Source: Micromonospora craniellae
GTDB lineage: Bacteria > Actinomycetota > Actinomycetes > Mycobacteriales > Micromonosporaceae
DNA length: 64,000 nucleotides
Direction: 5' to 3'
NCBI RefSeq assembly: GCF_014764405.1
Contig: NZ_CP061725.1
Location: 5,332,001 to 5,396,000, forward strand
Positions 48,658 through 58,584 of the stretch are shown piece by piece. The notes below the pieces were generated by a model that was not told the origin of the DNA, ran no database searches, and saw nothing but the letters and a program-made list of their open reading frames with translations. Each line of letters opens with the position of its first letter. Positions within the stretch are counted from its first letter, which is position 1. A program made the position numbers and the translations under genes.

Positions 48658-49809
48658 GTGAGGCGAAGCTATTCAAGGGCGCTGGGTACTGCCGCGCTCG
48701 CCGCGGTGCTGGTCGCCGCCGCCGGGTGCCAGGACGCCGGCGACAGCGGCGACAACACCGCGTCCGGTGACTGCGGTGGCAAGATCGCCATCTTCGGCGC
48801 GTTCACCGGCGACAACGCGGGTCTGGTGCTGCCGTCGCTGAACGCCGCGAAGCTCGCGATCAAGCAGCACAACGAGGCGAACGCCGACTGCAAGGTCGAG
48901 ATGGTCGAGTTCGACACCCAGGGTGACCCGGCGCAGGCGACGCCGGTCGCGAACCAGGTCGCGGGTGACACCTCGTTCCTCGGCGTCATCGGTGGTCACT
49001 TCTCCGGTGAGTCGGACGCCACCATGCCGGTCTACCAGGCCGCCGGTCTCGTCATGATCGCACCGTCGGCGACCCGGACCGACCTGACCCAGAAGGGCAA
49101 CACGTCCTTCTACCGGGTGGTCGGCAACGACGGCACCCAGGCGGGCGCCGTGGCGACCTACCTCAAGGGCGAGAACGCGCAGCGGGTCTTCCTGATCGAC
49201 GACGCCAGCGCCTACGGCGCCGGTATCACCGCCGAGCTGACCAAGAACCTGGGCGCCACGGTCGCGGCCAGCGACAAGATCCAGGAGCGGCAGTCGCAGT
49301 TCGAGGCGACGATCTCCAAGATCAAGGCGGCGAACGCCGACTTCGTCTTCTACGGTGGCTACACCCGTGAGGCCGCGCCGCTGGTCCGCCAGATGCGGGC
49401 CGCCGGTGTGACCGCGAAGTTCATCGGCCCGGACGGTCTGTACGACCCGGCGTTCCCGGCCGGTGCGTCCGGTGGCGCCGACGGCTCCATCATCACCTGC
49501 CCGTGCCTCCCGCCGGACAAGGCCGGTGGCACCTTCACCGCCGACTACCAGGCCGAGTACGGCCAGCTGCCGGGTTCGTACGGTGCTGAGGGCTTCGACG
49601 CCGCGCAGATCTTCATCGACGCCTTCAAGGATGGCAAGAAGAGCCGCGCCGAGATCCTGGAGTTCGTGAAGAACTACGACAAGCAGGGCGTGTCGAAGTA
49701 CATCAAGTTCGACGCCAACGGCGACGTGGACCCGTCGAGGGTCGTCATCTGGGCGTACCAGATCAAGGGTACGGAGATCTCTCCGCTGCAGGAGCTCAAG
49801 CTCAGCTGA
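48658..49809 (+). CDS. livJ: Branched-chain amino acid ABC transporter substrate-binding lipoprotein
   Basis: The extracytoplasmic binding protein of a liv-type importer, 383 residues. It has a basic start, a hydrophobic core and the lipobox VAAAGC near residue 24. The mature part has the family blocks KIAIFGAFTGDNAGLVLPSL, GVIGGHFSGESDATMPVYQ, VMIAPSATRTDLTQKG, FYRVVGNDGTQAGAVATYL, VFLIDDASAYGAGITAELTK and DFVFYGGYTREAAPLVRQM. The GTG start lies after an AGGAAG/GGAGGAGG region. The likely ligands are Leu, Ile and Val, by family and not proven. It heads a five-gene operon. Confidence 0.92.
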   Translation: MRRSYSRALGTAALAAVLVAAAGCQDAGDSGDNTASGDCGGKIAIFGAFTGDNAGLVLPSLNAAKLAIKQHNEANADCKVEMVEFDTQGDPAQATPVANQVAGDTSFLGVIGGHFSGESDATMPVYQAAGLVMIAPSATRTDLTQKGNTSFYRVVGNDGTQAGAVATYLKGENAQRVFLIDDASAYGAGITAELTKNLGATVAASDKIQERQSQFEATISKIKAANADFVFYGGYTREAAPLVRQMRAAGVTAKFIGPDGLYDPAFPAGASGGADGSIITCPCLPPDKAGGTFTADYQAEYGQLPGSYGAEGFDAAQIFIDAFKDGKKSRAEILEFVKNYDKQGVSKYIKFDANGDVDPSRVVIWAYQIKGTEISPLQELKLS

Positions 49810-49870
49810 CGAACAGTGTCGGGGTGCGGCCGGGGTGATCCCCCGGCCGCACTCGATGCAAGGAGACCTG

Positions 49871-50850
<980 letters not shown>

Positions 50851-50854
<4 letters not shown>

Positions 50855-52008
50855 TCGACAAGATTCGTGACCTGGACCGGAAGCGCACCGACGCCCTGCA
50901 CTCGGTCGGTGACCGGTGGCGGGCGCTGCCGAAGTGGCAGCGGGTGCTGTCCTTCGTCGCCTTCGTGATCTTCCTCTACTACCTGCCGCTGCTCGGCATC
51001 CCCGGCCTGACCTGGCTGCGCACCGACTCGATCTCGGGCGGTAGCAACTGGGCCGGTGTGCTGTTCACCTGCGCCGTCTACGTGTTGGTGGCGATCGGTC
51101 TCAACGTCGTGATCGGCCTGGCCGGTCTGCTGGACCTGGGCTACATCGGCTTCTTCGCCATCGGCGCGTACGCGGTGGCCCTGTTCGGCTCGGTGAACTC
51201 GCCGGTCGTGCAGTGGATCCAGGCGGAGTTCAACCTCCCGACGACCTGGGCGGTGGCCTGGGCGATCTGCGTGTTCATCGCGTTGGTGATGTCGCTGATC
51301 TCCGGCGTCATCCTGGGCTGGCCGACGCTGCGGCTGCGCGGTGACTACCTGGCCATCGTGACGCTCGGCTTCGGCGAGATCATCCGGATCGTGGCCCGCA
51401 ACCTGGAGGGCGTCACCCGGGGTCCGCAGGGCATCTCGGCGATTCCCGGGCCGGAGGGCCCGCCCTCGCCGGACAACCAGATCTTCGGCCTGGTCGACGT
51501 CAAGCCGTGGTACTGGCTGGCGATCAGCGTCGTGCTGCTCATGGTCTTCGCGGTGCGCCGGCTGGAGAACAGCCGGGTCGGCCGGTCCTGGCTGGCCATC
51601 CGGGAGGACGAGGACGCTGCGGCGGTGATGGGCGTCTACCCGTTCAAGTTCAAGCTCTGGGCGTTCGCCATCGGTGCGGCGCTCGGCGGTTTCGCCGGTT
51701 TCCTGTTCGCCAGCCGGTACGCCTTCATCGACCCGACCCAGTTCAACGTGAACCTGTCCATCCTGTTCGTGGCGATGGTCGTGGTCGGTGGGTCCGGCAA
51801 CATGGTCGGCGTCTCGGTGGGCGCGGTGCTGCTGGCGTACCTTCCGGAGCGGTTCCGTGAGGTCGCCGACTACCGGTGGCTGGCCTTCGGTCTGGCCATG
51901 GTGCTGGTGATGATCCTGCGTCCGCAGGGCCTGATCCCCAGCGGACGGCGGGCCCGTGAGCTGAAGGACCGCGCGGCGGAGGCAGAGGAGGCGCCCGCTC
52001 ATGTCTGA
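50851..52008 (+). CDS. livM: Branched-chain amino acid ABC permease LivM
   Basis: Second permease, 385 residues. It has a cytoplasmic N-terminal tail of about 40 residues (IDKIRDLDRKRTDALHSVGD), then about eight spans. Family motifs include NVVIGLAGLLDLGYIGFFAIG, YLAIVTLGFGEIIRIVARNL and GRSWLAIREDEDAAAVMG. The C-terminus is RRARELKDRAAEAEE. The ATG overlaps livH by four bases and its end overlaps livG by eight. Confidence 0.93.
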
Positions 52009-52960
52009 CGAGACCAACACCCCGTCCGACGAGACGGAGACCCCGGCGACGCCGAAGATCCCGGCGCAGCCGGGACCGCGCAAGACGCTGCTGGAGATCG
52101 ACGACGTCACGCTGCGCTTCGGTGGCGTGGTCGCGCTCAACGGGATCAGCTTCGATATCAGGGAAGGCGAGATCCTCGGCCTGATCGGGCCGAACGGCGC
52201 CGGCAAGACCACCTGCTTCAACGTGATGACCGGGGTCTACAAGCCGACGTCGGGCGCGGTCCGGTTCCGCGGTGAACGGGTCACCGGCCGTAAGCCGCAC
52301 CAGATCAGCCGGATGGGCATCTCCCGGACGTTCCAGAACATCCGGTTGTTCCCTGAGATGTCCGCGCTGGAGAACGTCATGGTCGGGACGGACTCCCGGC
52401 ACAAGACGAGCGTGCCCGGCGCGCTGTTCCGGCTCTACCGGGTGCGGCCCAAGGAGGAGGAGCTGCCGCAGGTCACCGCCTCCGGTGGCATCGTGCGCAC
52501 CTGGCAGCAGTTGCGGCGGTCCTTCGCCAAGACCTTCGGTCTGTCCCGGCACATCCTTGAGGAGCGAGCGGCCGAGGACAAGGCGATGGAGCTGCTGCGC
52601 TTCGTCGGCATCGCCGACCGGGCGAACGACGCGGCCCGTAACCTCCCGTACGGCTACCAGCGACGACTGGAGATCGCCCGGGCGCTCGGCACCGAGCCGA
52701 AGCTGCTCTGCCTGGACGAGCCGGCGGCCGGGTTCAACCCGGCCGAGAAGGAGGATCTGCTCGGGCTGATCCGCCGGATCCGGGACAAGGGCGTGACCGT
52801 GCTGCTGATCGAGCACGACATGCGACTGGTGATGGGTGTGACCGACCGGATCGTGGTGCTGGAGTTCGGCAGCAAGATCGCCGATGGTCAGCCGGCCGAG
52901 GTCAGTCGAGACCCGCGGGTGATCGCGGCGTACCTGGGGGAGCCCGCCGATGCTGCTTGA
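52001..52960 (+). CDS. livG: Branched-chain amino acid ABC ATP-binding protein LivG
   Basis: An ATPase of the importer, 319 residues. Walker A is GLIGPNGAGKTTCFNVMTG, the Q-loop region is ISRTFQNIRLFPEMSALENV, the signature motif is the degenerate LPYGYQRRLEIARAL, and Walker B is LLCLDEPAAGFNP. The C-terminus has the LivG ending (VIAAYLGEP). A 25-residue N-terminal Thr/Pro/Glu extension and an insertion of about 35 residues after ENVMVGTDS (KTSVPGALFRLYRVRPKEEE and on) make it longer than the 255-residue E. coli LivG. It overlaps livM and livF. Confidence 0.93.
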   Translation: MSDETNTPSDETETPATPKIPAQPGPRKTLLEIDDVTLRFGGVVALNGISFDIREGEILGLIGPNGAGKTTCFNVMTGVYKPTSGAVRFRGERVTGRKPHQISRMGISRTFQNIRLFPEMSALENVMVGTDSRHKTSVPGALFRLYRVRPKEEELPQVTASGGIVRTWQQLRRSFAKTFGLSRHILEERAAEDKAMELLRFVGIADRANDAARNLPYGYQRRLEIARALGTEPKLLCLDEPAAGFNPAEKEDLLGLIRRIRDKGVTVLLIEHDMRLVMGVTDRIVVLEFGSKIADGQPAEVSRDPRVIAAYLGEPADAA

Positions 52961-53660
52961 GTTGAACGACGTCAGCGTCTCGTACGGTCGGATCGAGGCG
53001 CTGCACGGCATCAGCCTCACCGTCAACGAGGGCGAGGTGGTGGCCCTGATCGGTGCCAACGGCGCCGGCAAGACCACCACCATGCGGGCCATCTCCGGGA
53101 TCCGTTCGCTGTCCGGCGGCCGGATCACCTTCGACGGCGAGGACATCAGCAAGCTCCGTGCCGACCTGCGGGTGGTCCGGGGTCTGTGCCAGTCACCCGA
53201 GGGCCGGCAGATCTTCCCCGGCATGACGGTGCTGGAGAACCTGGACATGGGGGCGTACACCCGGCGGGACCACGCCGGCATCGCCGCCGACCTGGAGAAG
53301 GTGCTGGAGCTGTTCCCCCGGCTGCGCGAGCGGCGCAAGCAGGCCGGTGGCACGCTCTCCGGCGGTGAGCAGCAGATGCTCGCCGTCGGCCGGGCGCTGA
53401 TGAGCCGGCCGAAGCTGCTGCTGCTGGACGAGCCGTCGATGGGCCTGGCCCCGATGATCATCCAGCAGATCTTCGACATCATCGTGGAGATCAACCAGCA
53501 GGGCACCACGGTGCTGCTGGTGGAGCAGAACGCGCAGCAGGCACTCTCCCGCGCACACCGGGCGTACGTCCTGGAGACCGGGCGGATCGTCAAGGAGGGC
53601 ACCGGGCAGGAGCTCCTGCACGACCCCTCGATCAAGGAGTCGTACCTGGGCGTGGCCTGA
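52950..53660 (+). CDS. livF: Branched-chain amino acid ABC ATP-binding protein LivF
   Basis: The second ATPase, 236 residues, typical length. VALIGANGAGKTTTMRAISG is Walker A, LCQSPEGRQIFPGMTVLENL the Q-loop region, LSGGEQQMLAVGRALMSRPK the ABC signature, and LLLLDEPSMGLAPMI Walker B. It starts at ATG 52950 inside livG (11-base overlap). It is the last gene of the operon; a 20-bp hairpin follows. Confidence 0.94.
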   Translation: MLLELNDVSVSYGRIEALHGISLTVNEGEVVALIGANGAGKTTTMRAISGIRSLSGGRITFDGEDISKLRADLRVVRGLCQSPEGRQIFPGMTVLENLDMGAYTRRDHAGIAADLEKVLELFPRLRERRKQAGGTLSGGEQQMLAVGRALMSRPKLLLLDEPSMGLAPMIIQQIFDIIVEINQQGTTVLLVEQNAQQALSRAHRAYVLETGRIVKEGTGQELLHDPSIKESYLGVA

Positions 53661-53671
53661 CCGCCGCGTAC

Positions 53672-53717
53672 CGTCGACGGCCGCCCGCCCCCACACCGGG
53701 GCGGGCGGCCGTCGACG
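53672..53717 (+). terminator. Perfect 20-bp stem terminator after livF
   Basis: 53672-53691 is perfectly complementary to 53698-53717 around a six-base loop, 11 bases after the livF stop. The arm begins CGTCGACGGCCGCC. No T run follows, as is common in high-GC terminators. Confidence 0.85.
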
Positions 53718-53769
53718 TTCCCGGTGGTCCGCCGGTGCCGCCGCGGCGGGGGCTGTCGGGGGTACGGGC

Positions 53770-53775
53770 TAGAGT
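53770..53775 (+). promoter_or_regulatory. Probable -10 box of polA
   Basis: TAGAGT fits TANNNT and ends seven bases before GTG 53783, consistent with a leaderless transcript. Confidence 0.45.
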
Positions 53776-53782
53776 CGCAGCC

Positions 53783-56482
53783 GTGACAGCTACGACGCCG
53801 CGCCTGCTCCTCGTCGACGGACACTCCCTGGCATACCGGGCGTTCTTCGCCCTGCCGGTGGAGAACTTCTCCACCACGACCGGGCAGCCGACCAACGCCG
53901 TCTACGGCTTCACCTCCATGCTGATCAACGTGTTGCGCGACGAGCGGCCGACGCACCTCGTGGTCGCCTTCGACGTGTCGCGTCGCTCCTTCCGCGCCGA
54001 CAGGTACGCGGAGTACAAGGCCGGCCGCAGCGAGACGCCGACCGACTTCAAGGGTCAGGTCAGCCTGGTCAAGGAGGTCCTGGCGGCGTTGCGGGTGCCG
54101 GTGGTGGAGAAGGAGGGCTACGAGGCCGACGACGTCATCGCCACCCTCGCCTGCCAGGCGCGGGACCAGGGCATGCCGGTGCTGATCTGCACCGGTGACC
54201 GGGACGCCTTCCAACTCGTCGGTGAGCAGGTCACCGTGCTCTACCCGCGCAAGGGCGTCTCCGACCTGGCCCGGATGGACCCGGCCGCGATCGAGACGAA
54301 GTACGGCGTGGGCCCGCAGCGGTACCGCGATCTGGCCGCGCTGGTCGGCGAGACCAGCGACAACCTGCCCGGCGTCCCGGGCGTCGGGCCGAAGACCGCG
54401 GCCAAGTGGATCAACACGTACGGCGGGGTGGAGGGTGTGATCGCCCGCGCTGACGAGATCAAGGGCAAGGCCGGCGACAGCCTGCGGGAGCGGCTGGCCG
54501 ACGTGATCCGCAACTACGAGATCAACTGCCTGGTCTCCGACCTCGACCTGCCGGTGCGGCCGGAGGACGCCCGCTGGCAGGGGTGGGACCGCGAGGCGGT
54601 GCACCAGGTCTTCGACACCCTCCAGTTCCGCATCCTGCGGGACCGGCTCTACCAGTACCTCGACGCCGTGGAGCCGGAGGCCGAGGCGGGCTTCGACCTG
54701 ACCGGCGAGGTGCTCGCCGCCCCCGGTGCGTTGGCCGGCTGGCTGGAGACGCACGCCACGGCCGAGACCACGGTCGGCGTCGCGGTGAAGCTGGACACCG
54801 GCCCCAACCGCCGGCACACCGCCGTGGTCACCGGCATGGCCCTGGCCACCGCCGACGGTGCGGCGGCCTGGTTCGAACCGAGCGGGCTGGCGCAGGCCGA
54901 CGAGGTGGCCCTGGCAGGTTGGCTGGCCGACGAGAGCCGACCCAAGGTGCTGCACGACAGCAAGCCGGCCGTGCTGGCCTTCGCCGCGCACGGCTGGTCC
55001 CTGGCCGGCATCGCCCGGGACACCCAGATCGCGGCCTACCTGGCCCGCCCCGACCAGCGCTCCTACGACCTGACCGACCTGGCGCTGCGCTACCTGCACC
55101 GGGAACTGCGGGTCGACGCGCCGGACGACGGCCAGCTCACGCTGGACGGGCTGGGCGGTGACGGCGAGGCCGAACAGAACCTGATGCTGCACGCCCGCGC
55201 CACCCTCGACCTGGCCGAGGCGATCGACACCGAGCTGTCCCGCGACGGGGAGCAGTCGGCCCGGCTGATGGCCGGGGTGGAGCTGCCGCTGATGCGGGTG
55301 TTGGCCGGCATGGAGCGCATCGGCATCGCGGCCGACACCGACTACCTCTCGGAGTTGGAGGCGCACTTCGCCGCCGAGGTGAAGGCCGCCGCCCAGGGCG
55401 CGTACGCGGTGGTCGACCGGGAGTTCAACCTGGGCTCGCCCAAGCAGCTCCAGGAGATCCTCTTCGGCGAACTGAACCTGCCCAAGACCAAGAAGATCAA
55501 GACCGGGTACACCACCGACGCCGACGCCCTCCAGTGGCTCTACGCGCAGACCGAGCACCCGCTGCTGCACCACCTGCTGCGGCACCGCGACGTGGCCAAG
55601 CTCAGGTCGACCGTGGACGGTCTGCTCAAGTCGGTCTCCGACGACGGGCGCATCCACACCACCTTCAACCAGACGGTGGCCGCCACCGGCCGGCTCTCCT
55701 CCACCGAGCCGAACCTGCAGAACATCCCGATCCGCACCGAGGAGGGGCGCCGGATCCGTCGCGCCTTCGTGGTGGGCGAGGGGTACGAGTGCCTGCTCAC
55801 CGCCGACTACAGCCAGATCGAGATGCGGATCATGGCGCACCTGTCGGCGGACGACGCGTTGATCCAGGCGTTCCACTCCGGCGCCGACTTCCATGCAGCC
55901 ACCGCCTCGTCGGTCTTCGGGGTGCCGGTCACCGAGGTCACCCCGGACCAGCGGCGCAAGATCAAGGCGATGAACTACGGCCTGGCGTACGGGTTGAGCG
56001 CGTTCGGCCTGTCCCAGCAGCTCGGCATCACCGCCGACGAGGCGCGGGGGCTGATGGAGGACTACTTCGCCGGGTTCGGCGGGGTCCGCGACTACCTGCA
56101 GGAGGTGGTAGCGCGGGCCCGCCAGGACGGCTACACCTCCACCGTCCTCGGTCGTCGGCGGTACCTGCCCGACCTGGTCAGCGACAACCGGCAGCGGCGT
56201 GAGATGGCCGAGCGGATGGCCCTGAACGCACCGATCCAGGGCTCGGCGGCGGACATCATCAAGGTCGCCATGCTGCACGTCGACACCGCGCTGCGGGAGG
56301 CGGGGCTGGGTTCCCGGATGCTGTTGCAGGTGCACGACGAACTGGTCTTCGAGGTGGCGCCGGGCGAGCGGGCGGCGCTGGAGGAACTGGTCCGACGCGA
56401 GATGGGCGGGGCCTATCCGCTCTCCGTGCCGCTGGAGGTGTCGGTCGGCGAGGGCCGGGACTGGAACAGCGCCGACCACTGA
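53783..56482 (+). CDS. polA: DNA polymerase I PolA
   Basis: Repair and lagging-strand polymerase, 899 residues. The 5' nuclease domain (1-~290) has LLLVDGHSLAYRAFFALP, VVAFDVSRRSFRADRY, GYEADDVIATLA and GDRDAFQL. The region ~310-480 is the 3'-5' exonuclease fold, but the DxE motif (E. coli D355/E357) is replaced (VGVAVKLDTG), so proofreading is probably absent, as in other actinobacteria. The polymerase part has motif A LLTADYSQIEMRI near 674, motif B RRKIKAMNYGLAYG near 722 and motif C HDELVFEV near 850. GTG 53783 lies seven bases after a -10 box. Confidence 0.96.
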   Translation: MTATTPRLLLVDGHSLAYRAFFALPVENFSTTTGQPTNAVYGFTSMLINVLRDERPTHLVVAFDVSRRSFRADRYAEYKAGRSETPTDFKGQVSLVKEVLAALRVPVVEKEGYEADDVIATLACQARDQGMPVLICTGDRDAFQLVGEQVTVLYPRKGVSDLARMDPAAIETKYGVGPQRYRDLAALVGETSDNLPGVPGVGPKTAAKWINTYGGVEGVIARADEIKGKAGDSLRERLADVIRNYEINCLVSDLDLPVRPEDARWQGWDREAVHQVFDTLQFRILRDRLYQYLDAVEPEAEAGFDLTGEVLAAPGALAGWLETHATAETTVGVAVKLDTGPNRRHTAVVTGMALATADGAAAWFEPSGLAQADEVALAGWLADESRPKVLHDSKPAVLAFAAHGWSLAGIARDTQIAAYLARPDQRSYDLTDLALRYLHRELRVDAPDDGQLTLDGLGGDGEAEQNLMLHARATLDLAEAIDTELSRDGEQSARLMAGVELPLMRVLAGMERIGIAADTDYLSELEAHFAAEVKAAAQGAYAVVDREFNLGSPKQLQEILFGELNLPKTKKIKTGYTTDADALQWLYAQTEHPLLHHLLRHRDVAKLRSTVDGLLKSVSDDGRIHTTFNQTVAATGRLSSTEPNLQNIPIRTEEGRRIRRAFVVGEGYECLLTADYSQIEMRIMAHLSADDALIQAFHSGADFHAATASSVFGVPVTEVTPDQRRKIKAMNYGLAYGLSAFGLSQQLGITADEARGLMEDYFAGFGGVRDYLQEVVARARQDGYTSTVLGRRRYLPDLVSDNRQRREMAERMALNAPIQGSAADIIKVAMLHVDTALREAGLGSRMLLQVHDELVFEVAPGERAALEELVRREMGGAYPLSVPLEVSVGEGRDWNSADH

Positions 56483-56770
56483 CGGCCCGCGCCGGGGGCG
56501 ACCGCCACCACGCGGACGCCGCGCGGCGCCAGCTCCACCGCCCAGCTGCGGGTCAGCGAGTCGAGGGCGGCCTTGCCCGCCGCGTAGAGCGCGGAGCCCG
56601 GCCAGGCCCGCTGCCCGGTGGCCGGTCGCGGTCTCGGCCAGCGGCGCGGCGCGGCGGCCGACCGCGAGCACGTGCGCCCCGGCGGAGCCGAAGGCACGGG
56701 CGGTGGCGCGGCCGATCCCGGTGCCGGCGCCGGTCACGATGACCACCCGGCGTGACGTGTCGTCGTTCAT
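56483..56770 (-). pseudogene. Short-chain dehydrogenase remnant
   Basis: The minus strand begins at the ATG of 56770 with the SDR nucleotide-binding start RVVIVTGAGTGIGRATARAF and AHVLAVGRRAAPLAET. A second piece in another frame has ALYAAGKAALDSLTRSW (YxxxK) and GVRVVAVAPGA. The middle (NNAG and catalytic Ser parts) is deleted and the frames differ, and the C-terminus is lost where the gene meets the polA 3' end. It is not functional as a dehydrogenase. Confidence 0.75.
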
Positions 56771-56833
56771 GTCCCCGAGCGTCCGACCCTGCCGTCAGTG
56801 GCAGGGTCAAGCGGGGGCGGCGCGGCGGGCGGG

Positions 56834-57262
56834 TCAGCGGGTCGGGCCGCGGCGGTTCCTCGGTGGGGCGCCGTGCCGTTCCAGTGCCCGCCGGGACGGG
56901 CCGCCGGGTGGCGGCAGCGTAGCCTTGACGGGATCGTGGCCCCAGTTCATCAGCGAGTAGCGCCACCGTGTCTCGCGGACGTCGCCGCTGGGCCGCTGCG
57001 CCATGTGCCGCCGCACGTACCCGACGACCTTGCGCATGTGCTTGTAGTCGGCCGCGCTGAGCTGGTCCCGTTTGCGGCGGAGCAGGTCGACGATCTTCCG
57101 GCCGGATTCGTGGCCGACCGACTCGCCGCCCCCGGTCCCCTTCTTCTGCCAGCCGACGTGCTTGGACTCCGGCGTCTCCAACCACTGCTGGAGCTCGCCG
57201 GGCTTCATGTTCACCGCCTCGGTGAACTCCCGGTAGGTCTGCTGCTCGTCACTCCCGCTCAC
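56834..57262 (-). CDS. DUF3140 protein
   Basis: A 142-residue basic protein. YREFTEAVNMKPGELQQWLE, then WQKKGTGGGESVGHESGRKI and MRKVVGYVRRHMAQRP, with TRWRYSLMNWGHDP, is the DUF3140 pattern (a predicted nucleic-acid-associated small protein). The last 25 residues are a Pro/Arg-rich tail. GTG 57262 starts the gene. In other actinomycetes DUF3140 and DUF2945 genes are neighbours, as here. The function is unknown. Confidence 0.8.
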   Translation of the reverse strand: MSGSDEQQTYREFTEAVNMKPGELQQWLETPESKHVGWQKKGTGGGESVGHESGRKIVDLLRRKRDQLSAADYKHMRKVVGYVRRHMAQRPSGDVRETRWRYSLMNWGHDPVKATLPPPGGPSRRALERHGAPPRNRRGPTR

Positions 57263-57353
57263 GGCGCAGCACCTCCTTGACCACGCCGTACGCCCGGCCG
57301 CTGTGGCTGGCCCAGGAGACGTGGTCGCCCCGGCGGAACTCCTTCTCGGCCAT
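57249..57353 (-). CDS. Truncated DUF2945 (hypervirulence-associated TUDOR-like) protein
   Basis: A 34-residue ORF: MAEKEFRRGDHVSWASHSGR, then AYGVVKEVLRRERE. The N-terminus matches the start of DUF2945 proteins, which are normally about 65-70 residues, and the final RRERE resembles the family's C-terminus, so a middle piece appears to be deleted. Its 3' end overlaps the DUF3140 start by 14 bases. It may be vestigial, kept for coupling to the DUF3140 gene. Confidence 0.55.
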   Translation of the reverse strand: MAEKEFRRGDHVSWASHSGRAYGVVKEVLRRERE

Positions 57354-57425
57354 GCCGCCGGTTACCCGGGGGAGCGGGGCGGAAACGGGCCGCCCCTGCG
57401 GTGGACCTTGAGTGGGAGAAGACCT

Positions 57426-58256
57426 TCAACGGGGCCTCGGCGCACCACGTTCTTGGCCGCGTTTCTCGGTGACGAAGACGGCGGTGCCGGGGAAGAGGCG
57501 ACCGCGTAGTGGGCTCCACTGTCCCCAGATCCCGTCGTGCCCCTCGGGCCACTCCGGCTCCACCAGGTCCACCAGGCGGAACCCGGCGCCGACCAGCTCG
57601 CGGATCCGGTCGCCGAGGGTGCGGTGCTGCTCGACGTAGGTGGCCACGCCGGTCTCGTCCTGCTCCACGTACGGCTGCCGGTCGAAGTAGGAGTGCACGG
57701 CGGTCAGCCCGCCCTCACCCGGGTCGTCGAGGAAGATCCAGCGCATCGGGTGGGTGACCGAGAAGACCCAGCGACCGCCGGGGCGCAGGATCCGACACAC
57801 CTCGCGCATCAGCGCCGCCGAGTCGTCGACGAACGGCACCGCGCCGAACGCCGTGCAGGCGATGTCGAAGCTGCCATCGGCGAACGGCAGCGCCAACGCG
57901 TCGGCCTGGGCCAGCGGCACGCGTACCCCGCTGCGGTCGGCGGCGTGCGCGGCGTGGCGCAACATGCCGGCGGACAGGTCCACCGCGACCGGGTGGGCAC
58001 CCTGGGTGGCCAGCCAGCGGGCGCAGGACGCGGCCCCGCAGCCGACCTCCAGCACCCGGCGTCCGGCCAGCTCGCCGAGCAGCCGGGCGTCGGCCTCGCG
58101 CAGCCCCTCCGGGCACCAGACGAAGTCCACGTCGCCCAGGAAGGCCCCGTGTTCGGCCTGGTAGGCGTTGGCGTCGGTGTCCCACCAGCGGCGGTTGGCG
58201 CGGCGGATCTCGGCGTCGCCGACCCGGCGCCGGGTCACCCGGTTGTCGTCGTCCAC
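57426..58256 (-). CDS. Class I SAM-dependent methyltransferase
   Basis: A 276-residue cytoplasmic enzyme. SAM motif I is VLEVGCGAASCARWLATQG, followed by PVAVDLSAGMLRHA (motif post I), DALALPFADGSFDIACTAF and the RILRPGGRWVFSVTHPMRW motif of UbiE/Methyltransf_11 members. The C-terminal third includes SYFDRQPYVEQDETGVATYV. The substrate is unknown. The minus-strand GTG at 58256 has a TAGCGT -10 box six bases upstream, so it is likely leaderless. It is divergent from rpsA. Confidence 0.88.
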   Translation of the reverse strand: MDDDNRVTRRRVGDAEIRRANRRWWDTDANAYQAEHGAFLGDVDFVWCPEGLREADARLLGELAGRRVLEVGCGAASCARWLATQGAHPVAVDLSAGMLRHAAHAADRSGVRVPLAQADALALPFADGSFDIACTAFGAVPFVDDSAALMREVCRILRPGGRWVFSVTHPMRWIFLDDPGEGGLTAVHSYFDRQPYVEQDETGVATYVEQHRTLGDRIRELVGAGFRLVDLVEPEWPEGHDGIWGQWSPLRGRLFPGTAVFVTEKRGQERGAPRPR

Positions 58257-58262
58257 CCGCTC

Positions 58263-58268
58263 ACGCTA
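58263..58268 (-). promoter_or_regulatory. Probable -10 box of the methyltransferase gene
   Basis: Read on the minus strand, TAGCGT (TANNNT) ends six bases before the GTG at 58256. Confidence 0.45.
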
Positions 58269-58372
58269 GGCGTCCGCAGGGGGCAGATCGGCGGTGGGCC
58301 GGGGTGTCGTGGTATCCGCTGGCCGAAATCTCCGCTTTCGCGGGTGGTGAGGTGATGAGGAGGCGGGAGGGC

Positions 58373-58403
58373 TTGCACGCTGTGGTAATGCAGCGGGTAG
58401 GGT
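58373..58403 (+). promoter_or_regulatory. Candidate promoter of rpsA
   Basis: TTGCAC (58373-58378) and TAGGGT (58398-58403) are 19 bases apart, a little wide. The transcript would have a leader of about 170 bases before the ATG at 58585, which could serve autoregulation by S1. Confidence 0.35.
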
Positions 58404-58584
58404 AGACGATGCGCTCGCGGATCGTGTGCCTCGGCAGGGAGCAGGTGCGCGGTCGACGGAGTCACATCAAGATCTCGTTCAGCGATTTCCGGGTGGTGGG
58501 TCCGCCGACGGATCCGTTGGCGCGCACAGGTCACCGCGACACCAGCCTGCTGTGACACACCATCCGACCGGAGCAACCGCCCAC

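Noticed and set aside
51743..56770. A 1675-codon open frame on the minus strand over livM to polA
   Set aside because: It crosses five certain genes and their terminator. Only its first ~50 codons (SDR start) look real, and these are listed as a pseudogene.
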